Positions 15,214-15,256 of a stretch of 15,256 bases of DNA are shown piece by piece. The translations under genes were made by a program, and so were the position numbers. Below the pieces are notes generated by a model. It was not told the origin of the DNA and searched no databases. It saw nothing but the letters and a program-made list of their open reading frames with translations. Every line of letters begins with the position of its first letter. The stretch's first letter is position 1. This DNA comes from CAWBRT01 sp049519595 (GTDB taxonomy: Bacteria > Acidobacteriota > Terriglobia > Terriglobales > Acidobacteriaceae): positions 1 to 15,256 of the forward strand of contig JBEKQP010000093.1 in NCBI GenBank assembly GCA_049519595.1, written 5' to 3'.

Positions 15214-15238
15214 TATAGTTACTGATCAGGTTACTATA
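15214..15238. promoter_or_regulatory. 25-bp near-palindrome, candidate operator
   Basis: The sequence TATAGTTAC...GTTACTATA reads as an inverted repeat with eight of nine arm positions paired (one T-T mismatch), around a short TGATCAG centre. It lies about 150 nt after the regulator stop and near the window edge, where a downstream promoter may begin. Its size and symmetry suit a dimeric HTH protein. The rest of 15062-15256 shows nothing else identifiable. Confidence 0.4.
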
Positions 15239-15256
15239 GGGCAATAAGTTAGAGGC

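Overview
The window looks like chromosomal DNA of an Acidobacteriota (Terriglobia-like) bacterium. This is inferred from moderately high GC, a BBP2-type porin beside an APC permease, a PP2C/Hanks kinase/Amt gene row, and an intergenic inverted-repeat element ending in a GTCATCCTGAG-type arm. No rRNA, tRNA or CRISPR array was seen. All complete genes are on the + strand.

Layout. (1) 220-2097: a membrane-anchored hybrid sensor histidine kinase (PAS, HisKA, HATPase, receiver). (2) 2345-5208: a four-gene bufferin operon. bufA encodes a small secreted Cys-rich precursor, bufB a DUF692/MNIO maturase, bufC its DUF2063 partner and bufD a DoxX membrane protein. bufB/bufC overlap by 17 nt and bufC/bufD share an ATGA, so the last three genes appear translationally coupled. 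bufA is separated from them by a 242-nt leader that begins with a strong hairpin. (3) 5209-5747: a gene-free region with two adjacent hairpins, a REP-like element, a two-copy degenerate direct repeat and a perfect operator-like inverted repeat. (4) 5748-9062: an outer-membrane BBP2 porin and an APC-family permease, closed by a textbook intrinsic terminator. (5) 9188-12589: a signalling block of PP2C phosphatase, Hanks-type Ser/Thr kinase with one C-terminal membrane anchor, a 59-residue membrane protein and an Amt/Rh-type channel protein whose pore residues differ from those of canonical ammonium channels. The last two genes overlap by 1 nt. (6) 12826-13794: UDP-glucose 4-epimerase. The 236 nt before it show no confident promoter or terminator. 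(7) 13931-14250: a decayed IS481-type transposase. (8) 14333-15061: an XRE/S24-like regulator lacking the expected S24 catalytic residues, followed by a 25-bp near-palindrome close to the window end.

How the genes work together. The buf operon should make an oxidatively modified, metal-binding periplasmic peptide: BufB with BufC modifies BufA cysteines before or around Sec export, and BufD is a membrane accessory. The porin and permease could form an outer-plus-inner-membrane uptake route for an amino-acid-like substrate. PP2C and the kinase form a phosphorylation/dephosphorylation pair. Because the kinase has no extracytoplasmic sensor domain, the Amt-like protein and the tiny membrane protein are candidate inputs; this is inference from gene order and pore residues, not demonstrated.
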